In this document: positions 7,801-13,033 of the stretch, piece by piece
How the letters are laid out: each line of letters begins with the position of its first letter
Numbering within the stretch: the first letter of the stretch is position 1
DNA from: an uncultured Bacteroidota bacterium
GTDB taxonomy: Bacteria; Bacteroidota; Bacteroidia; UKL13-3
DNA: 14,764 nucleotides
Direction of reading: 5' to 3'
Assembly (NCBI GenBank): GCA_903888395.1
Contig: CAISTO010000039.1
Location: 1-14,764 of the forward strand
The notes under the pieces: generated by a model
The model's database searches: none
The model's input: the letters and a program-made list of their open reading frames with translations, nothing else
Told to the model about the DNA's origin: nothing
Program-made: the position numbers and the translations under genes

Positions 7801-9242
7801 GCCATTGGGATAAACATTTTTCCTTCAATGCCTGCCAATACCAATATTGGTAAATAAACTATCATGATAATAATTTCGCCAAAAGCGGCACTGGTTCTTA
7901 TTTTGGATGCGGCTGTAAATACTGCTTCATCCATTTGAGTTTTACTTAATTTTTTAATTCCCAAATGATTGTTACTACTCATTGATATTCGGTGAACAAT
8001 TGCTTCCACAATTATAACTGCTCCGTCCACAATTAAACCAAAGTCAATTGCACCTAAACTCATAAGGTTGCCTGATACTCCAAACAACCGCATCATGCTT
8101 AAAGCAAAAAGCATTGCGAGTGGAATAACAGATGCAACTACCAAACCTGCTCTTAAATTTCCAAGTAACAAAACCAAAATCAGCACTACAATTAATCCAC
8201 CTTCCAGTAAATTTTTTTCTACTGTTCCAATCGCTCTACTTACTAATTCTGAACGGTCAATAAATGGTTCAATGATTACACCTTCGGGTAATGATTTTTG
8301 AATTTGAGCAATACGTTCCTTTACATTTTTGCTTACCTGATTAAAGTTTTCACCTTTTAGCATCAAAGTAATTCCAGCCACTACTTCACCTTCTCCGTTT
8401 CGAGTTACTGCTCCGTATCGTGTTGCATTTCCAAATTGTACTGTTGCTACATCACGAATAAGGACGGGCATTCCTTCAGTTGTTTTTACTACTGTTTTTT
8501 CAATATCGGCAATCGTTTTTACTTGTCCCAATCCTCTTATAAAATAAGCATTGCTCTGTTGCTCAATGTATGAGCCGCCAGTGTTCTGATTGTTTTTTTC
8601 AAGAGCTTCATAAATTTCAGCAATGGTAATGTTCATCGCATTCAACTTTTCATTGTCCAATGCAATTTCATATTGTTTTACAAATCCGCCCCAGCCACTT
8701 ACTTCGGCTAATCCCTGCACACCTGCCATTTGACGTTTTATAATCCAATCCTGAATAGTTCTTAAATCGGTTGCTGTATATTTATCTTCAAATCCTTTTT
8801 TTGTATGAATTACATAGTGATAAATTTCACCAAGACCAGTAGTAATAGGAGCAAGCATGGGTTCGCCCATACCTTTTGGAATTTGAGCCTGAACATCTTT
8901 CAGGCGTTCATTCACTTGCTGCCTTGCCCAATAAATATCTGTTTCATCTTTGAAAACAAGCGTAATAACTGAAAGTCCTGAACGGGAAATGGAACGTTTT
9001 TCAGTTACATTGGCAATATTTCCAGTTGCCATTTCAATAGGTGCGGTAATAAATTGCTCTACTTCCTGCGCACCTAATGATGGCGAAAGTGTAATTATTT
9101 GCACTTGATTGTTGCTGATGTCGGGTATAACATCAATTGGGAGTTTAACGGCACTCCATACCCCCACAATTATGAGTGCCAAAGTCATTAGTACAATGAC
9201 TATTTTATTTTTTATGCTGAACGCAATTATTTTGTCTAACAT
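4878..9242 (-). CDS. CzcA-type heavy-metal RND pump fused to a TolC-like outer-membrane factor
   Basis: A 1454-residue fusion. Residues 1 to about 1037 form an HME-family RND proton/metal antiporter with 12 membrane helices and two large periplasmic loops. The TM4 proton-relay motif DFGLIVDGAVIIVE has Asp400, Asp406 and Glu413, matching CzcA (Zn/Co/Cd) or CnrA-like pumps rather than CusA. Residues 1040-1062 look like a complete Sec signal peptide ending NANA-Q. Residues 1063-1454 are an outer-membrane efflux protein (OEP/TolC) with repeated long amphipathic coiled-coil segments and LTIEDAISIAIKNN at its start. RND-OMF fusions of this size occur in other Bacteroidota. How one chain reaches two membranes is unclear, so signal-peptide cleavage or internal initiation at Met1040 seems likely. 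The frame is open throughout, and the adaptor gene follows within 9 nt. Confidence 0.93.
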   Translation of the reverse strand: MLDKIIAFSIKNKIVIVLMTLALIIVGVWSAVKLPIDVIPDISNNQVQIITLSPSLGAQEVEQFITAPIEMATGNIANVTEKRSISRSGLSVITLVFKDETDIYWARQQVNERLKDVQAQIPKGMGEPMLAPITTGLGEIYHYVIHTKKGFEDKYTATDLRTIQDWIIKRQMAGVQGLAEVSGWGGFVKQYEIALDNEKLNAMNITIAEIYEALEKNNQNTGGSYIEQQSNAYFIRGLGQVKTIADIEKTVVKTTEGMPVLIRDVATVQFGNATRYGAVTRNGEGEVVAGITLMLKGENFNQVSKNVKERIAQIQKSLPEGVIIEPFIDRSELVSRAIGTVEKNLLEGGLIVVLILVLLLGNLRAGLVVASVIPLAMLFALSMMRLFGVSGNLMSLGAIDFGLIVDGAVIIVEAIVHRISMSSNNHLGIKKLSKTQMDEAVFTAASKIRTSAAFGEIIIMIVYLPILVLAGIEGKMFIPMAQTVAFAILGAFILSLTYVPMMSALCLSRNTEHKRNFSDKLMDFFQRMYSPVLNFTFQFKKSVVTIFFALFLLSLWVFGNMGGEFIPTLEEGDLTVEITMMQGTSLTQVVQTFGEAEKILKKRFPEIRQIVTRIGSAEIPTDPMPIERGDMMIQMKPKEEWTSAETREQMQEAMEEALSTIPGINVEVTQPMQMRFNELMTGIRQDVAIKIFGDDLDELSRQANIVGRLIAPVKGVTEPTIEKATGLPQIVVEYNRDKIAQYGLTISDVNSVLSTAFAGNVAGVVFEKEMRFDMVVRLQRDLRGNILNIQNLFIPLASGSKVPLSQLADIKIIDAPAQVSREEGKRRVFVGFNVRGRDVESLVEEIQSILDKNLKLLPNYYITYGGQFQNLKQAKERLSLSVPIALALILMLLFFTFSSFKQSLLIFTAIPLSAIGGIFALWLRDMPFSISAGIGFIALFGVAVLNGIVLIGEFNFLKKEGMEDIYERVRIGTKNRLRPVIMTASVAALGFLPMALSTSAGAEVQKPLATVVIGGLLTATLLTLIVLPALYILFSGKRKMKPTITSVVLFLCVLGLNSANAQIIKPLTIEDAISIAIKNNLKIQSQLLNVQSSTVLKKSVFELPKTNVNIQFGQYNSINQDKAVQINQSIPFPTYYSAKSNLYKAELQSSELQQKATTIETKAQVQYWFFQLQYLQTIKKQLQSLDSLYNDFVTVAALRYKTGETNLLEKTTTETKRGQLSLILQQNEIDSKTAYNSLKTLLNSSNDFTIDNEGNFQPLELSNSFDTTLISNNPSLKLLYQQVIIAEKNKKVETATTLPDFNVGYFNQSLIGVQAINGTDVNFDENKRFQGFNVGVSVPLTFFNTASKIKSLNYKQQALQKEADNGKLILQNQLQNAFLHYNQNLSQFNYYKSTALPNAEIIIRTAKVGFKSGDIGYIEYLQALQTATDVQLNYLQTISQINQSIININFLINK
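6123..6137 (-). promoter_or_regulatory. Possible internal translation start for the outer-membrane factor half
   Basis: The in-frame ATG at 6125-6123 (codon 1040) begins a well-formed signal peptide and is preceded, 4 nt upstream, by the purine-rich GGAAAAAG (6137-6130). This could permit a separate outer-membrane factor to be made from the fused frame. Bacteroidota depend little on Shine-Dalgarno pairing, so the evidence is suggestive only. Confidence 0.4.
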
Positions 9243-9249
9243 TTTTATT

Positions 9250-9352
9250 ATCAGTTTAATGAATGAATATAGGAATACTTGCAGTGGGTTAGCACAGCAA
9301 CTAGTTTTGTTTTGTTCCGCGTTAGCAGAACATCAGAAATTCATTAACTGAT
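9250..9352 (-). ncRNA. Candidate three-way-junction leader RNA between the DUF6660-like gene and the pump gene
   Basis: On the minus-strand RNA, arms 9352-9339 (AUCAGUUAAUGAAU) and 9264-9250 pair over 14 bp with one bulged U (P1). Inside are two hairpins. One is GUUCUGC-UAAC-GCGGAAC (9331-9314; 7 bp with one G-U). The other is UUGCUGUG-CUAACC-CACUGCAA (9300-9279; 7 bp around one U-U mismatch). Both display GCUAAC at the tip. The 5' P1 arm contains the stop codon of the DUF6660-like gene, and the 3' arm ends 7 nt before the pump AUG. It could be a cis-regulatory RNA or a translational-coupling structure. I recognise no known riboswitch class; base pairing was found by eye. Confidence 0.4.
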
Positions 9353-9670
9353 TTTTGGCGGTTGCCAAATAGACAAATACACCTCTGAAACAAATGAGGC
9401 GTTGTAAATAGGGAATTTTTCTAATGAAACAGGACTATTTAGCGATAAACTGAAGTTAACAAACGAATTACTAAAAGATTGTCCGCAGCAAGCACACATA
9501 CAAAAAGGTGAGCAATTCTCCGTGTCGCTGTCGTGGTCTGAATGGTCGGTGGTGGCAAAGTTTGAAGTTTTTTCTTTATGCTCATATTTACAATCGTCAT
9601 TGTCGCTGCAAGGCATAACAGCCAGAGCCAACAAGCAAAAACTAAATAAGAGAGTTAAAACTTTTTTCAC
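9344..9670 (-). CDS. Small exported Cys/His-rich protein, DUF6660-like
   Basis: A 108-residue protein if read from the GTG at 9670. An N-terminal signal-like segment (KKVLTLLFSFCLLALAVMPC) is followed by an acidic His/Asp stretch (about 41-50), the cluster CSPFCMCACCGQ (53-64; five Cys), and the C-terminal SIWQPPKIS. I associate this pattern with the DUF6660 family found beside metal RND genes in Bacteroidota; the name is recalled, not searched. It is first in the efflux operon, 101 nt upstream of the pump gene. There is no ATG in the right place. A TTG at 9703 would put a polar tail before the signal segment, so GTG is preferred. Metal binding or sensing in the periplasm is inferred from composition. 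Confidence 0.72.
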   Translation of the reverse strand: MKKVLTLLFSFCLLALAVMPCSDNDDCKYEHKEKTSNFATTDHSDHDSDTENCSPFCMCACCGQSFSNSFVNFSLSLNSPVSLEKFPIYNASFVSEVYLSIWQPPKIS

Positions 9671-9674
9671 GTGG

Positions 9675-9703
9675 CGAATATAGGAAAAATAATTTAGTGG
9701 CAA
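9675..9703 (-). promoter_or_regulatory. Probable promoter of the metal-efflux operon
   Basis: TTG (9703-9701), an 18-nt spacer and TATATTCG (9682-9675; 7 of 8 match to TAnnTTTG) fit the Flavobacterium promoter pattern. The predicted start of transcription falls at or next to the GTG start codon, so the message would be leaderless or nearly so. Confidence 0.4.
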
Positions 9704-9947
9704 TGGCTAATTGGTAAAATGTTCTTTTCATTTGAAAGAGCAAAACAAAAAATTCTGTTTGGTGTCAATAGGTGTTTTGTGCTCTTCGGTTATGTGCTTT
9801 AGTTCTTCAAAATATAATAAACATAAATTATAGTTTTGACAAAAACAAAGGTTGAATTTAGTTATTTGTTTGTTCAGCAATACAATAAGTTTATGTAGGT
9901 TTCTTTTTTTAGAAAGAAAATTATGTAAACAAAAGAAAATTTTGGAC
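9704..9947. other. Spacer between the efflux operon and the T9SS gene, no gene seen
   Basis: This AT-rich stretch lies upstream of the efflux operon promoter and downstream of the T9SS gene terminator. A 73-codon open frame (9728-9949, minus) begins with TTG inside the terminator hairpin, has no recognisable motif and is rich in Asn, Lys and Phe as expected of AT-rich noncoding DNA. I see no RNA gene or strong repeat. Confidence 0.5.
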
Positions 9948-9976
9948 AAAAAAAACTAGGCTTTCGCTTAGTTTTA
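9948..9976 (-). terminator. Intrinsic terminator after the T9SS-secreted protein gene
   Basis: On the minus strand AAAACTA-a-GC, loop GAAA, GC-c-TAGTTTT forms a 9-bp stem with one mismatch and a GNRA tetraloop (9975-9952). A run of eight T residues follows. It lies 22 nt past the stop codon of the gene at 9998. Confidence 0.85.
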
Positions 9977-9997
9977 AAGACATTTTCATAAAATATT

Positions 9998-10699
9998 TTA
10001 GTTTTTAGTAAACGATTTATAAACTATTTTTCCGTTATCTATAAATCTTAAAAAGTATATACCATTAGATAGTTCTTCAATATTTACAGTAGCTTCACCA
10101 CCACCAATATCAAAAGTTTTTACTTTACTTCCTATATTATTATATATTTCTACTTGTACCAATTCTTTTGATAAATATTTTACTATTAACTTATCTTTAG
10201 TAGGATTTGGATAAATGCTAAAAACACTATTCTCTTTTAATAAATTTTCTTTAATAGAAACTGACCAAACTTTAGCTTCTGCTATTAGCGTATCAGCGTA
10301 AAATGTTTTAGCACTTGTAATTACTAATTTAGTTGTTCCACTTCCAGAAGTTCCGTTTGGTAAAAAGTCCATTTTAAAATAACCACTATTACTTCCTAAT
10401 GTGTTTGGCAAGATAAAACTGCTTTTAAAACCAACCACACCACTGCCTTCTAAACACTTAAATGGATCGCAGTTTTGAAGTATCCAAGTAGAAGGAATTG
10501 ATACTTCAATAACCTCATAATTAAAAATTGAATCAGAACGGTCAGACGAGATATTGGTAAACTGAACGCCTACATCAATCATATTTTTCACACTTGATCC
10601 TTCTGCTTTTCCTACTTTTGGAACTAATGTAAAACTTTGGGCTATCGTAAAGTTAGTAAGTACTAAAATAGAAGCTGTTATTGTAAATATTTTTTTCAT
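9998..10699 (-). CDS. T9SS type A sorting-domain secreted protein, function unknown
   Basis: A 233-residue protein beginning MKKIF with a Sec signal peptide (about 1-20, cleavage near IAQ). The C-terminal 75 residues are a type IX secretion tail (Por secretion/TIGR04183-like): YPNPTKDKLIVKY at the start, IYNNIGSKV in the middle, LSNGIYFLRF and KSFTKN at the end. This directs export across the outer membrane and cell-surface attachment or release. The central part (about 21-155) is a Ser/Thr/Gly-rich beta-type domain with a NCDPFKC pair that may form a disulfide; I do not recognise the fold. An in-frame extension upstream to 10768 would bury the signal peptide and starts at a non-ATG codon, so it is rejected. 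It stands alone between the mobile module and the efflux operon. Confidence 0.85.
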   Translation of the reverse strand: MKKIFTITASILVLTNFTIAQSFTLVPKVGKAEGSSVKNMIDVGVQFTNISSDRSDSIFNYEVIEVSIPSTWILQNCDPFKCLEGSGVVGFKSSFILPNTLGSNSGYFKMDFLPNGTSGSGTTKLVITSAKTFYADTLIAEAKVWSVSIKENLLKENSVFSIYPNPTKDKLIVKYLSKELVQVEIYNNIGSKVKTFDIGGGEATVNIEELSNGIYFLRFIDNGKIVYKSFTKN

Positions 10700-11096
10700 T
10701 TTGTAAATTATTATGAATGCAACAATAAGTTTATTATTTAGTAAAAAAAAAAATTGAAAGTTGAACACAATAAAAGGCTCATTGGTGATGATTTTCTATT
10801 TTAAATTGTTTTTGCATCATTTTGAATGGTTACATTTGAAGCGATAATACAACTAGTAATAAGCAAAAGGAAAATAAAATAATTGAATTAATTTTGAATG
10901 ATTTTTTATATTGTCATTTCAAATATTGTTGATTACTATTATTATTTTACGAAAGTTTTACGAATGGTTTTTATATAAATTGTAATACTAGTTATTTATT
11001 AAATTTATTAATCTATTAAAAGTTGAAGTTTCTAGAAACTAAATATTTTCAGAAATCGAAATTCTTAAAAAAAAAATGCAACTCGCAAAATTTCAA

Positions 11097-11160
11097 CCTG
11101 TACACCTACCTGTACAGTTAGTTGTTTGAAAATTGAACAGGTATAGTTTATTTGAAAATT
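11097..11160. repeat. Cluster of TGTACA/TGAACAGG motifs and a 10-bp direct repeat
   Basis: CCTGTACA occurs at 11097-11104 and 11109-11116, 12 nt apart. TACCTGT (11107-11113) and ACAGGTA (11137-11143) form a 7-bp inverted repeat. TTTGAAAATT is repeated at 11125-11134 and 11151-11160. CTGTACAGT and TGAACAGGT recur in the replication gene at 12336-12344 and 12370-12378, so the same protein may bind both places. Confidence 0.5.
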
Positions 11161-11183
11161 TTGGTTGAAAAAAAATGTTGATG

Positions 11184-11261
11184 ATTTGTCAAAAAAGGAA
11201 GCACTTCGACAAGCTCAGTGGCCACATTTCGACATGCTCAATGACCACTTTTTCGACAAAT
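11184..11261. repeat. 23-nt tandem repeat bounded by an inverted repeat (dispersed intergenic repeat type)
   Basis: Units 11202-11224 and 11225-11247 share 19 of 23 positions and contain TTCGACAAGCTCA / TTCGACATGCTCA; a third partial unit follows. ATTTGTC (11184-11190) and GACAAAT (11255-11261), each joined to an A/T run, bound the block as an inverted repeat. GTGGCCAC (11218-11225) is palindromic. The CTTCGACAAGCTCAGTG core is one I recall as a frequent intergenic repeat in Bacteroidota genomes. It may fold in RNA and end the replication operon. Confidence 0.6.
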
Positions 11262-11270
11262 TATCTTTTA

Positions 11271-11894
11271 TTATTTCCTTTTATCTGGTGCATCTTTTTC
11301 GAATGAAATGAGGTTAAACATTTCGCGCATTCGGCTGCGGATTCTGTTGCCATAAATCTCTTCTATTTCGGATGCTGAAAGATTGGTGGTTACGTGGGTG
11401 ATGATTTTTTGAGATACAAATAGATCATATCGAGAAAGCAGGATTTCTGCCATTACATTGCATTCATTTCCGTAATATTTCAAACTGCTTTCTACTCCTA
11501 AATCATCGAAACAAAAGCTTTTTACTGCAACTTGTCGGCTTATACCACGGCTGTATTTATGAATAACATTGTAGCCATCTTCAATGAATTCAAAGCTTAT
11601 ATCGCGGCAAGTTTTTATGATATATCGGTCCTCATTTTTTAGAAAAAACTTAAAAATATTTATCAGAGAAGTTTTACCAACTCCAATTGGACCTGTGAGT
11701 AATATTCCTTTCTCTATGCTTAAACCGTGTTTATTTGCCGTTTTTTCGTCTTTTAGGTAGTAAGCTAGTAGTTTGTATAGGACAGGCAAATCGGATTGAT
11801 TTAACGCAAAGTTTTTGCCATACATCATTTTTCCTTGTCCTTCAATCCAGTTGAAAGCCTTGTTGTAATCGTATGTTTGTTCGGTGTTAATCAT
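11271..11894 (-). CDS. DnaC/IstB-like AAA+ ATPase, putative helicase loader of a mobile element
   Basis: A 207-residue ATPase with Walker A GPIGVGKT (68-75), Walker B FCFDDLG (127-133), sensor-1-like HVTTNLS (167-173) and arginine-rich GNRIRSRMRE (182-191), which supplies the arginine finger and sensor-2 position. This is the layout of DnaC and the IstB helper ATPase. There is no transposase gene beside it, and it follows the initiator-like gene by 14 nt, so a helicase-loading role in replication of an integrative element is more likely than IstB function. The N-terminal 60 residues are family-specific and may contact the helicase or initiator. The protein is cytoplasmic. The ATG is preceded by a short AT-rich gap, and no other start is plausible. 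Confidence 0.85.
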   Translation of the reverse strand: MINTEQTYDYNKAFNWIEGQGKMMYGKNFALNQSDLPVLYKLLAYYLKDEKTANKHGLSIEKGILLTGPIGVGKTSLINIFKFFLKNEDRYIIKTCRDISFEFIEDGYNVIHKYSRGISRQVAVKSFCFDDLGVESSLKYYGNECNVMAEILLSRYDLFVSQKIITHVTTNLSASEIEEIYGNRIRSRMREMFNLISFEKDAPDKRK

Positions 11895-11908
11895 TGTTAG
11901 TCAATGTT

Positions 11909-12649
11909 TTAAAGCGGTTCGTCATAGTTTTTTTTGGTGGCCGAATGCAGGTGACTTGGCTTAGGCTTGGTAGTTTTTTCAACCTTTTTGGGTTCAAAAC
12001 GAGTAACATTCAACAACCAATTCCGGGCAGCTGCTTGCCAATTCTTCATTTTTGCCTTTCCACCAATCTTCCAACCATTGCTGCTGTAGTAGTTGAAAAA
12101 TTTTTCACCCTCTTTTTGATTCGAATTTTGCGAAGCAAAATATTCTTGAACTTCATCCGGAAGAGGAATCAACATTTCCTTTGATTTTTTTGAATCCAAT
12201 TTTTTTTTATTTTTCTTTTCAAAATTTGAATCAAAATTTGTGAGTGTCCTCTCGTTTATATTGTTTATATTGTTTATACTGTTTATATAAGGTACTAGTG
12301 CTTGTACAGTGCCTTTCTGTTTTTTGGTATGGTAGCTGTACAGTGCTTGTTCAGTGCTTGTTTCGAAAATGAACAGGTTGATAAGGCTTCCTTTAAAAGG
12401 ATTGTAAGAGGGTAAATATTGAATGTATTCATATTCGTGTAATTCACGAATGCATTTGTGATATGTTGCGTTGGAATAAATTTTACTCAAGCGCATCATT
12501 TCACTTCTAGAAATGGAAATAGGATTGGTAAAACGATTCATATTCCACATTTGAAATAGCGCCATGTAAAGGCTAATATGCGTTGGATTTAAACGTTCAT
12601 CAATAGAAATTCTTTCGAAAAAACCTGTTAAATGTGTGATGTAATTCAT
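11909..12649 (-). CDS. Replication initiator / replisome-organiser-like protein of a mobile element
   Basis: A 246-residue protein in three parts. Residues 1-98 look like a winged-helix DNA-binding domain (RLNPTHISLYMALFQMWN, then PISISRSEMMRLSKI and HKCIRELHEYEYI). Residues 99-160 are a low-complexity linker with INN repeats and a Lys-rich stretch. Residues 165-215 (EVQEYF, FFNYYSSNGWKIGGK, MKNWQAAARNWL) match the DnaD/DnaT-like C-terminal motif of phage and element replication proteins that contact helicase or loader. A basic tail follows. It is 12 nt downstream of the HTH gene and 14 nt upstream of the DnaC-like gene, an arrangement like lambda O and P. The linker-coding DNA holds the origin-like repeats. 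Function is inferred from architecture and context. Confidence 0.75.
   Translation of the reverse strand: MNYITHLTGFFERISIDERLNPTHISLYMALFQMWNMNRFTNPISISRSEMMRLSKIYSNATYHKCIRELHEYEYIQYLPSYNPFKGSLINLFIFETSTEQALYSYHTKKQKGTVQALVPYINSINNINNINERTLTNFDSNFEKKNKKKLDSKKSKEMLIPLPDEVQEYFASQNSNQKEGEKFFNYYSSNGWKIGGKAKMKNWQAAARNWLLNVTRFEPKKVEKTTKPKPSHLHSATKKNYDEPL
12254..12289. repeat. AT-rich 9-nt tandem repeat, four copies, inside the replication gene
   Basis: GTTTATATT, GTTTATATT, GTTTATACT and GTTTATATA lie head to tail, encoding the INSINNINN linker of the initiator-like protein. The block is 80 percent or more A+T and could serve as a DNA-unwinding element next to the iteron-like repeats at 12297-12378. 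It may also be plain microsatellite expansion. Confidence 0.7.
12297..12378. repeat. Iteron-like repeats inside the replication gene
   Basis: TGTACAGTGC occurs at 12303-12312 and 12337-12346. CAGTGCTTGTT is tandemly repeated at 12341-12351 and 12352-12362, with a further AGTGCTTGT copy at 12297-12305. TGAACAGGT is at 12370-12378. All lie in the stretch coding for the interdomain linker (residues about 91-118), beside an AT-rich tandem repeat. Candidate binding sites for the encoded initiator, by analogy with the origin inside lambda gene O. Confidence 0.5.
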
Positions 12650-12661
12650 GCGATTTTGAGG

Positions 12662-12919
12662 TTAAATGCCAGACAATAATTTTTCTATTTCTGAATAATC
12701 GTAATAAATAATTCCACCAATTTTTTGCGTTTTAAGTGTTCCATTTATTCGAAGGTTTTGAAGAGTCCCTAAAGAAATATTTAGTAATTTTCTGACCTCT
12801 GGACTCCGCAACCATTTTTTAGTTGGTCCAGGTTTGGTATTGAACATTTGTTCAAGTTCTGAAAGCAATTCAGTTTTGAAGATTTGTAAATCTTCTTTTG
12901 TTACAATTTCTACTGCCAT
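12662..12919 (-). CDS. Helix-turn-helix (HTH_17) DNA-binding protein, excisionase/regulator-like
   Basis: An 85-residue protein starting MAVEIVTKEDL. After an N-terminal coiled segment (about 5-28) it has a MerR-like winged helix: KKWLRSPEVRKLLNISLGTL (helix-turn-helix), then NLRINGTLKTQKIGG and YYDYSEIEKLL, as in excisionase-type HTH_17 proteins of Bacteroidota integrative elements. It could direct integrase-mediated excision, regulate the operon, or both. The ATG at 12919 is preferred over a TTG 27 nt upstream. It leads the three-gene replication module, and its promoter contains a dyad that it may bind. The family is clear; whether it acts as excisionase or repressor is not. Confidence 0.82.
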   Translation of the reverse strand: MAVEIVTKEDLQIFKTELLSELEQMFNTKPGPTKKWLRSPEVRKLLNISLGTLQNLRINGTLKTQKIGGIIYYDYSEIEKLLSGI

Positions 12920-12961
12920 GATTTGTTTTGATTGATTATGTGGCAAAAGACTTTGTTTTGA

Positions 12962-12997
12962 CTAAATTAAATTCACAAGATAAACCCAAGTTGTGAA
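12962..12997 (-). promoter_or_regulatory. Promoter and dyad operator of the HTH-replication operon
   Basis: On the minus strand TTG (12989-12987), a 17-nt spacer and TAATTTAG (12969-12962; 7 of 8 match to TAnnTTTG) form a promoter about 45 nt before the HTH start codon. A perfect 7-bp inverted repeat TTCACAA-N12-TTGTGAA (12972-12997) lies over the -33 element and spacer, placed to block polymerase when bound. Confidence 0.5.
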
Positions 12998-13033
12998 AGA
13001 AATGTATCTAAAATAAACTAAATTAGTCTGTTA

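Larger units (their letters stand above)
10700..11270. other. AT-rich spacer of about 570 nt, no gene seen
   Basis: No convincing coding frame occurs on either strand. It holds, from left to right: a poly-A/T tract (10743-10752); a 9-bp direct repeat TTTTACGAA at 10945-10953 and 10956-10964; a perfect 14-bp palindrome AGTTTCTAGAAACT (11027-11040); the TGTACAG-type motifs (11097-11160); and the tandem repeat inside an inverted repeat (11184-11261). The T9SS gene promoter must be near 10710-10750; a weak TATTGTTG -7 candidate is present without a clear partner. Confidence 0.5.

Noticed and set aside
9728..9949. 73-codon minus-strand frame between the efflux operon and the T9SS gene
   Set aside because: It starts with TTG inside a terminator, has AT-driven composition and no motif.
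10700..10768. N-terminal extension of the T9SS protein by 23 residues
   Set aside because: It would place a second hydrophobic segment before a normal MKKIF signal peptide and does not start with ATG.
11027..11040. Palindrome AGTTTCTAGAAACT as an operator or attachment site
   Set aside because: It is perfect, but it stands alone in AT-rich DNA with no promoter or gene start nearby and no second copy seen. It is mentioned only in the spacer entry.
11271..11894. IstB of an IS21-type insertion sequence
   Set aside because: No IstA transposase or terminal inverted repeats flank it, and the upstream partner is a replication-type protein.
12254..12378. CRISPR-like array
   Set aside because: Repeats are 9-11 nt, lie inside a coding region, lack unique spacers of constant length and have no cas genes nearby.
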